NCBI GenBank assembly: GCA_043767025.1
Contig: JAYUHK010000092.1
Span: 1 to 54,337 of the forward strand
Length of the DNA stretch: 54,337 nt
Origin: JAYUHK01 sp043767025
GTDB lineage: Bacteria; Bacteroidota; Bacteroidia; Chitinophagales; Saprospiraceae
Reading direction: 5' to 3'
Position numbers and translations under genes: made by a program. Positions within the stretch are counted from its first letter, which is position 1. Each line of letters opens with the position of its first letter. Of this stretch, positions 15,978 through 26,435 are shown in pieces. The notes beneath the pieces are model-generated. The model was not told the DNA's origin. It saw nothing but the letters and a program-made list of their open reading frames with translations, and made no database searches.

Positions 15978-16520
15978 CTAAATCCTCCAATCGTCCAAGT
16001 ATTTTACATAGATTTTAGCGAGGTTCAAAGCGTCGTCAGTTGCTCTGTGTTGTTTGCCCGTAAAAGCAATATTTTCTTTGTCCAACACTGTCATCAAACC
16101 GATAGAATTTTTTATTTTTTTGAAATCTTGGTACTGCTGTTTCATATTAATAAAATTTTGCAACCAATCCGTATCTAAATTGTGTAATTTAGAATCGTTG
16201 ATTAACATTTTTTTATCGAAACTACCCCACGAACACAACACAAAGTCCTCATTATCAACATCAATCCAATCTTTGAACATTTCAATAACGACCGGAAAAG
16301 TCTTAGCTCTACTCACGTCTTCTTGCCTAATTCCTGTCAATTCTTTACAATAAACTGACAAGTCAGGGTGCAAAACTGGCTTAATGAATTTGGTAAAAAC
16401 TTCTTCTATATCTCCAAATAAATTGAGTTTGCACGCCCCCAACTCAATGATTTCCTGCACCAATGCTGTATTGGAGTTCATCCAACAGGTAGCCTCGATA
16501 TCGTAGATAATTATAGTCAC
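15978..16520 (-). CDS. DEDDh 3'-5' exonuclease (ERI1/KapD-like)
   Basis: 180 residues. The full DEDDh set is present: D7 and E9 in IIIYDIEATCW, D102 in WGSFDKKML, and H158 and D163 in HRATDDALNLA. The N-terminal motif YDxEATCW is that of the ERI1/KapD branch, which trims RNA ends, rather than DNA polymerase epsilon. It is on the minus strand, 19 bases after the lipoprotein gene, with which it may be cotranscribed. The substrate in bacteria is not established. Confidence 0.85.
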   Translation of the reverse strand: MTIIIYDIEATCWMNSNTALVQEIIELGACKLNLFGDIEEVFTKFIKPVLHPDLSVYCKELTGIRQEDVSRAKTFPVVIEMFKDWIDVDNEDFVLCSWGSFDKKMLINDSKLHNLDTDWLQNFINMKQQYQDFKKIKNSIGLMTVLDKENIAFTGKQHRATDDALNLAKIYVKYLDDWRI

Positions 16521-16539
16521 AAATATTGTTTTTTTTTGA

Positions 16540-17106
16540 TTAATTTTTTACTTCTTTCCACTCCAAATTATCCAATAATTCGTCAAAAAAACGCTCAAAT
16601 TGGAGCAAATTTTTAGGCGCAGAAAAATTATTACTGACTTTCTTCAAATTCACGCTTCCGTCGTCCGACGGTCGAACAGTAGTAGTAGTGGTTGGTAAAT
16701 CTTGCAATGGATTGCCTGTCACAGGATACTTATTTTCTAAAGAAAAATAACCTAATTCGGTAGCTTTTTCGGTTATTTTTTTAAAAAATTGAGGACCAAC
16801 AATGGTTTCCCACAAGCCGATTTTAGAAACATTTTTCTTACCAATATAGACTAATTTTCCGCTCGCATAGAGTTTGGCAGCATAAACCGGGCAGCTTCCG
16901 AAACACGAGCCGTGCATAATCGAAGCAAGCTCGATAGAATTTTCAGGCTTGAGCGGTGCAGGCTTGGTGGATTGCGATTCTACTTTTGTTTCAGTCACGC
17001 TGTCGGGCTTTTTATTATTTTTTAAACTTGCAGCTTGTCTGGTGCTACAAGATGAACAAAAAAGGGTACAAAAAATTAAAAAATAAAGCAGGTCACGCAA
17101 ATTCAT
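16540..17106 (-). CDS. Lipoprotein with DUF6438-like domain
   Basis: 188 residues. A lipobox ends at C20 (LFCSSC), so this is a lipoprotein. After a Lys/Ser/Pro-rich linker (about 25-60) comes HGSCFGSCPVYAAKLYASGK (about 65-84), the cysteine-containing hallmark of DUF6438, followed by VYIGKKNVSKIGLWE. Two close cysteines in the motif may form a disulphide. Function unknown. Confidence 0.75.
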   Translation of the reverse strand: MNLRDLLYFLIFCTLFCSSCSTRQAASLKNNKKPDSVTETKVESQSTKPAPLKPENSIELASIMHGSCFGSCPVYAAKLYASGKLVYIGKKNVSKIGLWETIVGPQFFKKITEKATELGYFSLENKYPVTGNPLQDLPTTTTTVRPSDDGSVNLKKVSNNFSAPKNLLQFERFFDELLDNLEWKEVKN

Positions 17107-17365
17107 ATATTTTTAGATTTTAATTTAACAAGAAGATTACATATATTTGTGAGTAATTTTTAATAAAAAGTCAATTTTTTCTATAAAGTACCCGATTTAT
17201 GGATAAAAAAGCAGCAAATACAATGATTATTTAGTCAAACCTAACTTTATTAGCAACAGAAAAAACGGATAATTTCCATACATCACGTTTTTTATTTGCT
17301 TACCACTGCACATTATTGAACATAACTATCATTGAAATAAACCTATTTAATTTTAATTTAACAAA

Positions 17366-20300
17366 ATGAAGAAAAAAAAACTACTTATTTTCTCTTTTTT
17401 CGTATTTATTTTGTCTTTTATTCCATATAATTTGTTGTCACAAATTAGCTTAAATTTTAATTCTGACAAAAAAACAGGTTGCGGTAATTTGCAAGTGAAT
17501 TTCACTGCATCTGCATCTTCCCTGAACGGAACAATAGTGTCGTGGCTTTGGGACTTGGGTGGCACGCCCGCTACAATCCCCAATCCGTCCAGAATTTTCG
17601 GCACACCCGGAAAATATAAAATTTGCTTGACTGTGACCGATAATTTTGGAAATTCGCAGACACTGTGCAAAGATAACGAAATAATTGTCTATTCTATTCC
17701 GCAAGCTGATTTTTCTGTCAATCCGAGTTCTGGCTGTGCGCCTTTGAATGTCACATTTAATGATATTTCTTCACAAAATAACTCAAAGATAGTTCGGTGG
17801 TATTGGGATTTGGGAGGTTCGGCTAATGTAATTGACACTACGGTCAAGCTCCTAAATATTTCTTCGGTTTATACAATTTCTCCGGGTTTTTCGCCCAAAC
17901 TAATTATTATAGATACTAATAACTGTGTTGGATCTATTACAAAGAATATTATTGTAAATGCTCCGCCGATAATTAAGGTTTCGACATCGGATACGTTTAG
18001 TTGTAAAGCACCTTATTTGGTACAATTTAAAAATAATCTAATAAACAGCAATGTCACATATATATGGAATTTTGGAAATAATCAAACTTATGTCGGAGCA
18101 AATCCGCCGCCTATTTTATACAATCAGTCAGGAAAGTTTAATGTCACAGTTAAAGCAATAAATAATATTTCTGGCTGCTCGGATTCAATTATTTTTCCTG
18201 CTAATATAAAAATTGGTTATCCAGTTAATTTTTCTTTCACTCCCGAAAATGGTTGTGAAGATTTAGCCGTTCAGTTCTCCGATATTTCTGGAATTCCTGC
18301 CGATAGCGTGAAATGGAATTTTGGAGATAGTAACTTTTCAACCGACGCTGCGCCCAACCATTTATACCTAAATGCAGGCTGTTATCAAGTTTCACTTACG
18401 CGCTATGTCAATGGCTGCGATGCTACTTACAAAAATATTAGCAAATGTGTTCGTGTCTATAGTACGCCAAATGTCTTTTATTCTTTGGATAAAAACCATT
18501 CGTGTAAAATACCTTTTTTGGTAAAATTTTCAGGATTGGGTAATAATATTGTAAAATGGGATTGGGATTTTGGCGATAATACGACTTCAAATTTACAAAA
18601 TCCAACGCACAATTATTCAACTTTTGGAAATTTTCCCGTAAAATTGACTGTCACAGACATCAATGGTTGTACAAAAATTATTCAGACAGATACCGTAAAA
18701 ACGCTCGCATTGGACGCAAAAGTTGCAGGCGGTCAAATTCAAGGCTGCAAGCCCTTGACCTATACGCTCGCCGATAATTCTGTCACAGAATCGCCTATTA
18801 TTTCATGGTTTTGGCAAAGTGGAACACAAACTTCCACCGCTCCTAATCCAACTTTTGCCTTTCCAGATACTGGCTATTACGACCTAAAACTGATAGTCAC
18901 CAATGCTTCGGGCTGCACGGATACGAGTTATTTTCCCAGAAAATTTGCAGTTGGGCAGCCCCAAATAGTCAAGTTTAATGCAGATATTACAAACGTTTGT
19001 GTCGAAAATGCTGTGCAATTTACAGACCTTTCCATAGGGAATTTTGATACTTGGCTCTGGAATTTTGGCGATGGCGGAACGTCTATTGAGCAAAATCCAA
19101 AGTATGAATATCAAGATACTGGTGTTTTTACAGTGTCGCTTTTTGTCACTCAACACGGATGCGCCAGCGTTTTGGTTGTTCCAAATTATATCAATGTAGT
19201 ACCGCCTTTATCCAAATTTGAAGTAGAAAGAAAATGTGAAACACCATTTTTAATTAAATTTAAAAATACTTCTATCGGTTCTGATTCACTTGCGTGGGAC
19301 TTCGGCGTGTTAAATTCTATCACGGATACGTCAATGTCACAAAATCCACAATTTTTGTATTCTGATACAGGTAAATATACCATTACTCTTACGGTCTTCA
19401 ACAAGGCTACACTTTGCAAACATAGTAAAGCGTTAGACCTATATATTACCAAACCCAGAGCTAAATTTTTAGCCACTCCTATCAAGGGTTGCGCTCCATT
19501 GATTATCGATTTATGTGACACGTCTATTTTTCCTATTTCTTATAAATGGATATCAAATGGAGGTATTTTTTCCAATGATACTATACCTAAAACCCAAATT
19601 AGATTCGATACCGCAGGAAAATATACCAACCTAAAATTAGTAATCAAAGATTATAATGGCTGCTTTGATACTTTTATTTATCCTGACACAATTAAAGTAA
19701 GCAATATAGTCGCGGGATTTTCGATGTCGCCCAATGCTGGCGGCTGCAAACCAACATCTGTACAGTTTCAAGATACGAGTATTAATAAGTTAGGAATAAT
19801 TACAAACTCTAATTGGTTGATAACCAATACTTTAAATGACACAATTTATAAAAATTCTGGACTCAATACCTCTTTTTTATTCAATCAGACAGGCATCTAT
19901 CAAATACTACACACGGTGACAAATAGCTTTGGTTGTCAATCAACGCGCTATGATAGTGTAGAAATTACAACGCCTATCGCAGATTTTACTGCCGACACTT
20001 TGAGTTGTACTTCGCATGAGGTAAATTTTATAAATACATCTTTGGGTAAAAATTTGACTTACCTATGGGATTTTGGGGACACTAAAACCTCAATAGAAGC
20101 AAGTCCAAAACATTTGTTTCAAAATGAAGGAAATTATTCAATTTGCCTAACTGTGACAGATTTTTTTGGCTGCGACAGTACTTTATGCCTCACAAATTTT
20201 ATAAAAATCAAGAACCCAAAAGCTATTTTTTCTTTGGATACTAATTATTTGGAGTGTTATATTTTGGAGGCAAAATTCAATAATTTGTCACAAAACGCTA

Positions 20301-22951
20301 TGAATTTTACTTGGAATTTTGGAGATAATAATCAATCAAATATAATTAATCCCCGTCACACTTATACAAATTCTGGAATTTATACTATTTCTCTCATCGC
20401 ATCAAGCAACCCATTTTGTGCAGATACTTTAAAAATTGATTCTCTGATTCGATTAGAAGCTCCCGAAGGCACTGCACTCTACAAAATAGACACAAGTTGT
20501 ATTCCAATGAATGTCACATTCTACGGAAATTCTGCATCAAATTGTATTTTTAAATGGGATTATGGCTATGGAAACGTAGTCACAAATTCTATATTTTCTC
20601 TAAAAGATACCTCTACTTTTAGCTATAATACCGTCGGTAGATTTTTTCCAAAATTGTTGCTTTTAGACTCCAAAGGTTGCCAGCGACCTATCAATATGGA
20701 TTCTATACAAACGGCGGACTTGCAGGCAAATTTTATTATTTCGGACACTACTTTGTGTGGAAAAGGTCGTAGAGTTTCTATCCTTAATTTAAGCAACTCC
20801 AATCTTCAAATTGAACAATTCAACTGGAAGATGAATGGCGGAACGCCTAATTTTTCGCAGGATATTGAGCCAATTATTCAATACGATTCGGCGGGTACTT
20901 TCCTCATTAGTTTACAAATTGCCAACAAATATTGCCGTGATACACTGACAAAAAATAATATAATTCGAGTCGAAAACAAACCAGTAGCGGACTTTACTTT
21001 TAATCCCAAAGAAGGCTGTTCGCCACTTCTAATTAATTTTCAGAACCAAAGTTTAACTTATAATGGACTGATTTACAAATACTTATGGAATTTTGGGGAC
21101 AACATAAAGGATTCTTTGAACTTTAATTCGTCACACACTTACACCTCAAAAAATGATTCTACTTTTAATGCCAAATTGATAGTTGCTTCTTCTATCGGTT
21201 GTGCGGACACCATTCGTAAAGAAATTAAAATTTTTGAGCCTATTGATCTGCAACTTTTCTCGAGTAAAGATACCATTTGTATCGGCGAACAGATTCAAAT
21301 TCGGGCGGATATTAGAAGTGATACTTCTGGCTCGACTTATTTTTGGCAGTCGAATTTTCCCATCAGCTGTTCTAATTGTCTACAACCGACGATTCAGCCC
21401 GCACAAAGTGCCAATTATACTTTCAACGTGACGAACAAACGTGGATGCACACTCTCTAAAACGCTTCAAATTTATGTACGACCTTTTTCCGTTCCGCCGC
21501 TTTTTGTGACAAATGATACTATCATCTGTTTGGGGACTTCTATCTCTTTGAGTGCAAGCGGTATAAACGACGTTTTTGCCTACCAATGGGATAGCACGCG
21601 AGCTGGTCTGAATGAATATCAAAATATAAGAAATCCAATCGCAAGCCCGTCACAAACTACGACTTTCGTTGTTACCTCTACATCTACATTTGGCTGTCGA
21701 ACTACCGACTCTATTCGGGTCGAAATTGCACCTTTGGTCTTGAATATTGCTGGCAACGACAAGACAATTTGTTTGGGCGATACTGCTCGTCTATTTGTCA
21801 ATGCAAGTAATCCGCATTGGTTAAGCGGTTCGGGGTTAAGCTGTACTTTTTGTAAAGACCCAGTTGTAAAACCCTTGTTATCAACTCTTTACGCCGTAGA
21901 GGGTATTGCAGGCGAACCGGGTTGCTTGTCGAAAGACTCTGTTTTTGTTGAAGTCATTGACCCTAAAACGGTAAATGCTGGATTGGATAAAGTCGTATGT
22001 CTTGGTGATTCTGTCCAACTACAAGCACAAGGAATTGGGCAAATAAACTGGACACCAATTAGTGATTTTTCAAATCCAAATATTTTAAATCCTCATATCA
22101 AACCAATAATAGATACTAAATACTTTGTCACAATTACGAAAGATAAATGTAAAATTACAGACTCTTTGTTGGTGCGAGTTTTGACAAAAACAGAGCTTTT
22201 TGATACCAGTTTTGCGGCTTGTGAAGGAGATACTGTACGGCTCAATGTGGGCGGCACCGCAAGTAAATTTACTTGGAAGCCGAGTATTGGATTGTCTGAT
22301 GCAAATGCCGAAAATCCAATCGCAAACCTATATGAATCAAGGGTTTATCAAGTAATTGGCGGACTCAATAAATGTTCAGAAGATACAGCAACTGTGACAG
22401 TCAATATTTTGAAGAAACCCAAAATAGATGTCGTAAGATTTCACCCTTTCTACGTCGGACAAACATTTGATATGGGCGCAAATAATTTTTCGTCGGGAAA
22501 TTTTAAGTACAGTTGGTCGCCCGAGAATGGGCTTTCGTGTACCGATTGCTTGAACCCAAATATTATTCCAGACACGTCTTATCGGCGATATATTCTGAAA
22601 ACAACAGATATTGTGACTGGCTGTATTGCGATAGACACTTCATTTATCCAGAAAATTGAGAACTGCACAGGCGATTTTATTTTTGTTCCAAACTCATTTT
22701 CGCCGAATGCTGACAATATCAATGACATTTTGAAAGTTTACAGCAGTAATATTGAAAATATTAGAAATTTTCAAGTCTTTGACCGTTGGGGCAATCGCTT
22801 ATTTGTGACTAAAGATTTTTCAGTCGGTTGGGACGGAAGATTTAAAGAAAAAGTGATGGATACTGGAGTTTATGTTTGGTTTGTGGAGGCAATTTGTCCT
22901 TTGGACGGCTCGATTATTTTGAAAAAAGGAGATGTTACTTTGATAAAATAA
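17366..22951 (+). CDS. Giant PKD-repeat surface protein with T9SS type B (gliding-motility-associated) C-terminal domain
   Basis: 1861 residues. Signal peptide about 1-25. Residues about 30-1290 hold roughly 15 PKD-like beta-sandwiches, most with the WxFGD-type motif (WNFGDSNFS, WDWDFGDNTTS, WLWNFGDGGTS, YLWDFGDTKTS, YLWNFGDNIKD) and paired cysteines. From about 1300 to 1750 follow six different repeats starting ICLGD or ICIGE, with W and C markers. The last 90 residues, from FIFVPNSFSPNADNINDI with VFDRWGNRLF and WDGRF, are the T9SS type B sorting domain. Such proteins are exported across the outer membrane as adhesins or gliding-related filaments. No sprF/porP partner is adjacent. Internal Cys are frequent and evenly spaced. 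Confidence 0.92.
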   Translation: MKKKKLLIFSFFVFILSFIPYNLLSQISLNFNSDKKTGCGNLQVNFTASASSLNGTIVSWLWDLGGTPATIPNPSRIFGTPGKYKICLTVTDNFGNSQTLCKDNEIIVYSIPQADFSVNPSSGCAPLNVTFNDISSQNNSKIVRWYWDLGGSANVIDTTVKLLNISSVYTISPGFSPKLIIIDTNNCVGSITKNIIVNAPPIIKVSTSDTFSCKAPYLVQFKNNLINSNVTYIWNFGNNQTYVGANPPPILYNQSGKFNVTVKAINNISGCSDSIIFPANIKIGYPVNFSFTPENGCEDLAVQFSDISGIPADSVKWNFGDSNFSTDAAPNHLYLNAGCYQVSLTRYVNGCDATYKNISKCVRVYSTPNVFYSLDKNHSCKIPFLVKFSGLGNNIVKWDWDFGDNTTSNLQNPTHNYSTFGNFPVKLTVTDINGCTKIIQTDTVKTLALDAKVAGGQIQGCKPLTYTLADNSVTESPIISWFWQSGTQTSTAPNPTFAFPDTGYYDLKLIVTNASGCTDTSYFPRKFAVGQPQIVKFNADITNVCVENAVQFTDLSIGNFDTWLWNFGDGGTSIEQNPKYEYQDTGVFTVSLFVTQHGCASVLVVPNYINVVPPLSKFEVERKCETPFLIKFKNTSIGSDSLAWDFGVLNSITDTSMSQNPQFLYSDTGKYTITLTVFNKATLCKHSKALDLYITKPRAKFLATPIKGCAPLIIDLCDTSIFPISYKWISNGGIFSNDTIPKTQIRFDTAGKYTNLKLVIKDYNGCFDTFIYPDTIKVSNIVAGFSMSPNAGGCKPTSVQFQDTSINKLGIITNSNWLITNTLNDTIYKNSGLNTSFLFNQTGIYQILHTVTNSFGCQSTRYDSVEITTPIADFTADTLSCTSHEVNFINTSLGKNLTYLWDFGDTKTSIEASPKHLFQNEGNYSICLTVTDFFGCDSTLCLTNFIKIKNPKAIFSLDTNYLECYILEAKFNNLSQNAMNFTWNFGDNNQSNIINPRHTYTNSGIYTISLIASSNPFCADTLKIDSLIRLEAPEGTALYKIDTSCIPMNVTFYGNSASNCIFKWDYGYGNVVTNSIFSLKDTSTFSYNTVGRFFPKLLLLDSKGCQRPINMDSIQTADLQANFIISDTTLCGKGRRVSILNLSNSNLQIEQFNWKMNGGTPNFSQDIEPIIQYDSAGTFLISLQIANKYCRDTLTKNNIIRVENKPVADFTFNPKEGCSPLLINFQNQSLTYNGLIYKYLWNFGDNIKDSLNFNSSHTYTSKNDSTFNAKLIVASSIGCADTIRKEIKIFEPIDLQLFSSKDTICIGEQIQIRADIRSDTSGSTYFWQSNFPISCSNCLQPTIQPAQSANYTFNVTNKRGCTLSKTLQIYVRPFSVPPLFVTNDTIICLGTSISLSASGINDVFAYQWDSTRAGLNEYQNIRNPIASPSQTTTFVVTSTSTFGCRTTDSIRVEIAPLVLNIAGNDKTICLGDTARLFVNASNPHWLSGSGLSCTFCKDPVVKPLLSTLYAVEGIAGEPGCLSKDSVFVEVIDPKTVNAGLDKVVCLGDSVQLQAQGIGQINWTPISDFSNPNILNPHIKPIIDTKYFVTITKDKCKITDSLLVRVLTKTELFDTSFAACEGDTVRLNVGGTASKFTWKPSIGLSDANAENPIANLYESRVYQVIGGLNKCSEDTATVTVNILKKPKIDVVRFHPFYVGQTFDMGANNFSSGNFKYSWSPENGLSCTDCLNPNIIPDTSYRRYILKTTDIVTGCIAIDTSFIQKIENCTGDFIFVPNSFSPNADNINDILKVYSSNIENIRNFQVFDRWGNRLFVTKDFSVGWDGRFKEKVMDTGVYVWFVEAICPLDGSIILKKGDVTLIK

Positions 22952-23013
22952 ACGCTTTGTTTCGTGAGGTTTTACTCAATTCGCAACGCATTTTTGTAGA
23001 ATAAATGGATGTT

Positions 23014-23046
23014 TTGTAAAATTCTCTAAACAAAAACGTACATTTG
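23014..23046 (+). promoter_or_regulatory. Promoter of yidC
   Basis: TTG at 23014-23016 and TACATTTG at 23039-23046, a perfect -7 box, are separated by 22 bases, within the range for the Bacteroidota primary sigma factor. Transcription would begin near 23052, about 30 bases before the yidC start. Confidence 0.6.
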
Positions 23047-23082
23047 CGGCGTTTTTAAAGCAATACATTTTATCAAAACGTT

Positions 23083-24912
23083 ATGGACAAGAAAAATATT
23101 ATAGGTTTGGTCTTGATTTTTGGGCTTTTTTTAGCGTGGATGCGCCTCAACGCGCCAAGTGAAGAGCAGAAAGTTGATGTCACAAAAACTACTGAAAGTA
23201 AAGTTACGCCACCTTCCGACAGCGCCGCCAATAACTCAATTAGTGCGGTGGATACTTCCAAAAATAAGGAAATTTTTGGTATTTTTACCTCCGCTTCCAC
23301 AGGAACAGAAAAATTAGAAGTCCTTGAAAATGAGCTGTTTAAGGTGACATTTAGTAACAAAGGAGGTTCTATCAAAGAGGTTTTTCTTAAAAATTATCTT
23401 AAAGTAAAAGAGGGCGAAAAGGGAGAAGAAATTAAAATGGAGTTGAAACTTTTGGAGGATTCTAAAAATAAATTTGAATATTTATTGCCTTTAAAAGACA
23501 GCAATAAAAATGCTATTTCGACGGCTAACTTGTTTTTTGAAGTTCAAAAAGATGCCAACTCAATCACTTTCCGAGCTAATGCAGGTGAGGGTAAATATTT
23601 TGAACAAAAATATTCCTTGCAGGCAAATAACTACGGATTGTCTTACGAGGTAAGAATGGTTGGTTTGTCAGACATAATTCGGTCAGATGCAACTTCAATA
23701 GAATTAAATTGGGTAAATTATTTAGATAAGTTAGAAAAAAATGCTACCTACGAGCGCAATTACTCAACCGTTTACTACAAACCGAGTCAAAAATCGCCCG
23801 ATTATTGCAGTTGTACCAAAAATGATGCCGACAATGTCGCTGAACCTATCAAATGGATTTCTGCCAGCAATCAGTTTTTTAACACTTCGATTATTGCAAA
23901 TTCTGCATTTGCGTCAGCCAATTTGAGCAGCGAAATGCTCACCGATAAAGACGAAGATTTGAAAAAAATCCAGTCACAAATTCGTATTCCTTACTCACAC
24001 GGAGCGGACGAAACATTTGCTATGCAAATATACTCTGGACCCAATGAATTCAAGCGTTTGCAGGCTTACGGTAACGATTTGCAAGACGTAATTTCTTTCG
24101 GCACCAGCATTCTTGGCACCATAAATCGCTGGACAGTGCGACCAGTTTTTAATTTTTTATCCTATTTTGTGAGCAGTAAAGGACTCGTCATTTTGCTCCT
24201 TACATTTCTCATAAAAATGGTTTTGTACCCTTTGACGTACAAAATGATACACTCGCAATCTAAAATGAGCGCGCTCAAGCCACAAATAGAATCTTTGAAG
24301 AAAAAACTTGGCGATAATGCGCAGCAAATTCAGATGGAAACCATGAAAATGTACCGCGATTTTGGCGTAAATCCGCTCGGTGGCTGTTTGCCAATGTTGG
24401 TACAAATGCCGATTTGGTTGGCTTTATACCGATTTTTCCCCGCATCTATTGAGTTCCGACAAGCCAGTTTTTTGTGGGCAACCGACCTTTCCTCCTACGA
24501 TTCCATCATGCACTTGGGCTTTAGTTTGCCCGGATTTGGCTCTCACATCAGCCTTTTTGCCATACTTTGGATGATTACGACCTTGATTTATACATACTAT
24601 AACAGTCAAAATATGGATTTTTCTGCCAATCCTGCTATGAAATGGATGCAGTATTTTATGCCGATTATTTTTGTTGTATTTTTCAATGGGTTTGCCTCTG
24701 GGCTTTCTTGCTACCTTTGTTTCAGTAATATTATAAATATTGCCCAAACGCTGATTACAAAGAATTATGTTATCAATCAAGACAAAATTACCACCGAATT
24801 AGAAGCATATAAGAGCAAACCGCAGAAGAAAAAAGGGGGATTTCAAGCTCGATTGGAGCAGGCAATGGCAGAGCAACAAAAAGTTCAGGAGATAAAAAAA
24901 GGAAAAAAATAA
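23083..24912 (+). CDS. yidC: Membrane protein insertase YidC
   Basis: 609 residues. A first membrane helix (5-20, IIGLVLIFGLFLAWMR) is followed by a large periplasmic domain (about 60-350) and the conserved five-helix insertase core (about 355-560) with PLTYKMIHSQSKMSALKPQI, the cytoplasmic coiled hairpin, and GGCLPMLVQMPIWLALYRFF. A Lys-rich tail ends KKGKK, typical for ribosome contact. It inserts inner-membrane proteins alone or with SecYEG. It stands alone behind its own promoter. Confidence 0.97.
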   Translation: MDKKNIIGLVLIFGLFLAWMRLNAPSEEQKVDVTKTTESKVTPPSDSAANNSISAVDTSKNKEIFGIFTSASTGTEKLEVLENELFKVTFSNKGGSIKEVFLKNYLKVKEGEKGEEIKMELKLLEDSKNKFEYLLPLKDSNKNAISTANLFFEVQKDANSITFRANAGEGKYFEQKYSLQANNYGLSYEVRMVGLSDIIRSDATSIELNWVNYLDKLEKNATYERNYSTVYYKPSQKSPDYCSCTKNDADNVAEPIKWISASNQFFNTSIIANSAFASANLSSEMLTDKDEDLKKIQSQIRIPYSHGADETFAMQIYSGPNEFKRLQAYGNDLQDVISFGTSILGTINRWTVRPVFNFLSYFVSSKGLVILLLTFLIKMVLYPLTYKMIHSQSKMSALKPQIESLKKKLGDNAQQIQMETMKMYRDFGVNPLGGCLPMLVQMPIWLALYRFFPASIEFRQASFLWATDLSSYDSIMHLGFSLPGFGSHISLFAILWMITTLIYTYYNSQNMDFSANPAMKWMQYFMPIIFVVFFNGFASGLSCYLCFSNIINIAQTLITKNYVINQDKITTELEAYKSKPQKKKGGFQARLEQAMAEQQKVQEIKKGKK

Positions 24913-24996
24913 TTTTTTAAACTTAAAAACGTTTTGCAGCGTTTTCAGAGTGTAAATTGAGTAAATATTTCATATCCTACGCAAAATAATTTCAAA

Positions 24997-25347
24997 ATGG
25001 TAGAAAATAGTACTGCACTTCTTCCGGTTACGATTACTGAAAGTGCCATTCAGCATCTGTTAAAAATCAAAGATGACCAAAATATTTCGTCTGATTACGG
25101 CTTGCGAATAGGCGTGAAAGGCGGCGGCTGCTCGGGATTTTCCTATATTTTGGGCTTCGACACACAGAAAGAAAAAGATGAAATTTTTGAAATCAATGGC
25201 ATGAAAGTCTTGATGGAAAAGTCGCACGGTATCTATCTTCTGGGTATGGAAATTGATTGGGTGGACGGACTTGACAATCGCGGTTTTGCGTTCAACAACC
25301 CCAACGCAAAATCAACTTGCGGCTGTGGTACGTCCTTTTCAGCGTAA
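24997..25347 (+). CDS. A-type iron-sulfur carrier (HesB/IscA/ErpA family)
   Basis: 116 residues with the three cluster-binding cysteines C45 (KGGGCSGFSY), C108 and C110 (STCGCGTSFS). A-type carriers deliver Fe-S clusters to apo-proteins. The gene is 84 bases after yidC and convergent with ccmB (8-base gap). No other isc/suf gene is adjacent, so the exact subtype (IscA, SufA or ErpA) is left open. Confidence 0.93.
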   Translation: MVENSTALLPVTITESAIQHLLKIKDDQNISSDYGLRIGVKGGGCSGFSYILGFDTQKEKDEIFEINGMKVLMEKSHGIYLLGMEIDWVDGLDNRGFAFNNPNAKSTCGCGTSFSA

Positions 25348-25355
25348 TTTTACGC

Positions 25356-26018
25356 TCAATCTCGCCAAAGATAAGGAAATAAAATAAGCGTGACAGCGAT
25401 TAAAATTCCGTCAATAGAAAATAAAATTACTATATCTTTCCCAACGCTGGTGTCCTGAATCAGCCTCAACGCTGAAGCAGAGATTTTTATCAGCGTCATA
25501 ATAATAGGGATTACGGCAGGAAAACTCATAATCGCCATCAGCGTCGAGCTGTTAGAGGCTTTGGACGCTATTGAAGATACGAAGGTAAAAATTACCGAAA
25601 ATCCGATGCCACCCAAGCCAATAGCTGTAAAAAAAAGACTGTAATCTTTTACAGGATTGTCCGCAATAAAACTCAAAAGTAAAAAAGTAAGACAACTTAA
25701 TGCACTGATTAACAGTGTGTTATAAAGTATTTTAGATACAAAAATAGCAGACGGGCTGACCAAACTGTAATAATACAGTCGCCGACTTCCGTTCTCTTGC
25801 ACAAAACTTTTGGCAACCGCATTGACCGCCGCAAACAGTATTATTATCCAAAAAATAGGGTTCCAAACCTGCGCCGGAATCCGAATAAACGAAGAAAATA
25901 CGATAAAAATCGTAGAAACTACGTACAACAAAATTCCCCCGATAGCATACTTCAAACGCCATTCTAATAGAAGTTCTTTTTGTAGCAAAAATTTTATTTC
26001 GCGCCATAAATTCGTCAT
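25356..26018 (-). CDS. ccmB: Heme exporter subunit CcmB
   Basis: 220 residues with six membrane helices. The N-terminal FLLQKELLLEWRLKYAIGGI segment and the SFVQENGSRRLYYYSLVSP loop are CcmB hallmarks. CcmB is the membrane subunit of the CcmABCD ABC transporter, which releases heme from CcmE in cytochrome c maturation. No ccmA or ccmC lies in the window; in Bacteroidota ccm genes are often scattered. Confidence 0.9.
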   Translation of the reverse strand: MTNLWREIKFLLQKELLLEWRLKYAIGGILLYVVSTIFIVFSSFIRIPAQVWNPIFWIIILFAAVNAVAKSFVQENGSRRLYYYSLVSPSAIFVSKILYNTLLISALSCLTFLLLSFIADNPVKDYSLFFTAIGLGGIGFSVIFTFVSSIASKASNSSTLMAIMSFPAVIPIIMTLIKISASALRLIQDTSVGKDIVILFSIDGILIAVTLILFPYLWRD

Positions 26019-26404
26019 ACTGTAAAGGTTAAATATGTTTAAAGCGTTTTTTGAAATGAAGTTAAAATTTAATAAAAACTGCTATTCGCTCCAAATTACG
26101 GTATTTTAAACTGTAAAATAGAAACGATGAAAAATTAAAATTAAAAAATTGAGCTCAATATAAAGTAAGATGTACAATATTACAAAAATTTATTGGTACC
26201 AACCCTAAAAATTTATGAATACCGATTGCAAGCGTGTTGGCTGTAAAATCAACTGCCACTAACGTACCTAATTAGCTTTTGATTACGTGGCGATTTCAAT
26301 TTTTTGTGCGTCACAAAACGTAAAATCAATGCAAGATTTCTATACCACATTGCTCAAAATATTCATACCCTCGTTGTATTTTTTATTTTGTTATATATGT
26401 CTTT

Positions 26405-26420
26405 TGGCACAAAAATTGTT
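26405..26420 (+). promoter_or_regulatory. Sigma-54-like promoter sequence
   Basis: TGGCACAAAAATTGTT matches the sigma-54 consensus TGGCACRNNNNTTGCW at every defined position except T for C in the -12 GC element. A transcript from here would carry a leader of about 145 bases before the gene at 26576. A lone motif match can arise by chance in AT-rich DNA. Confidence 0.3.
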
Positions 26421-26435
26421 TATTAGATTAATACA

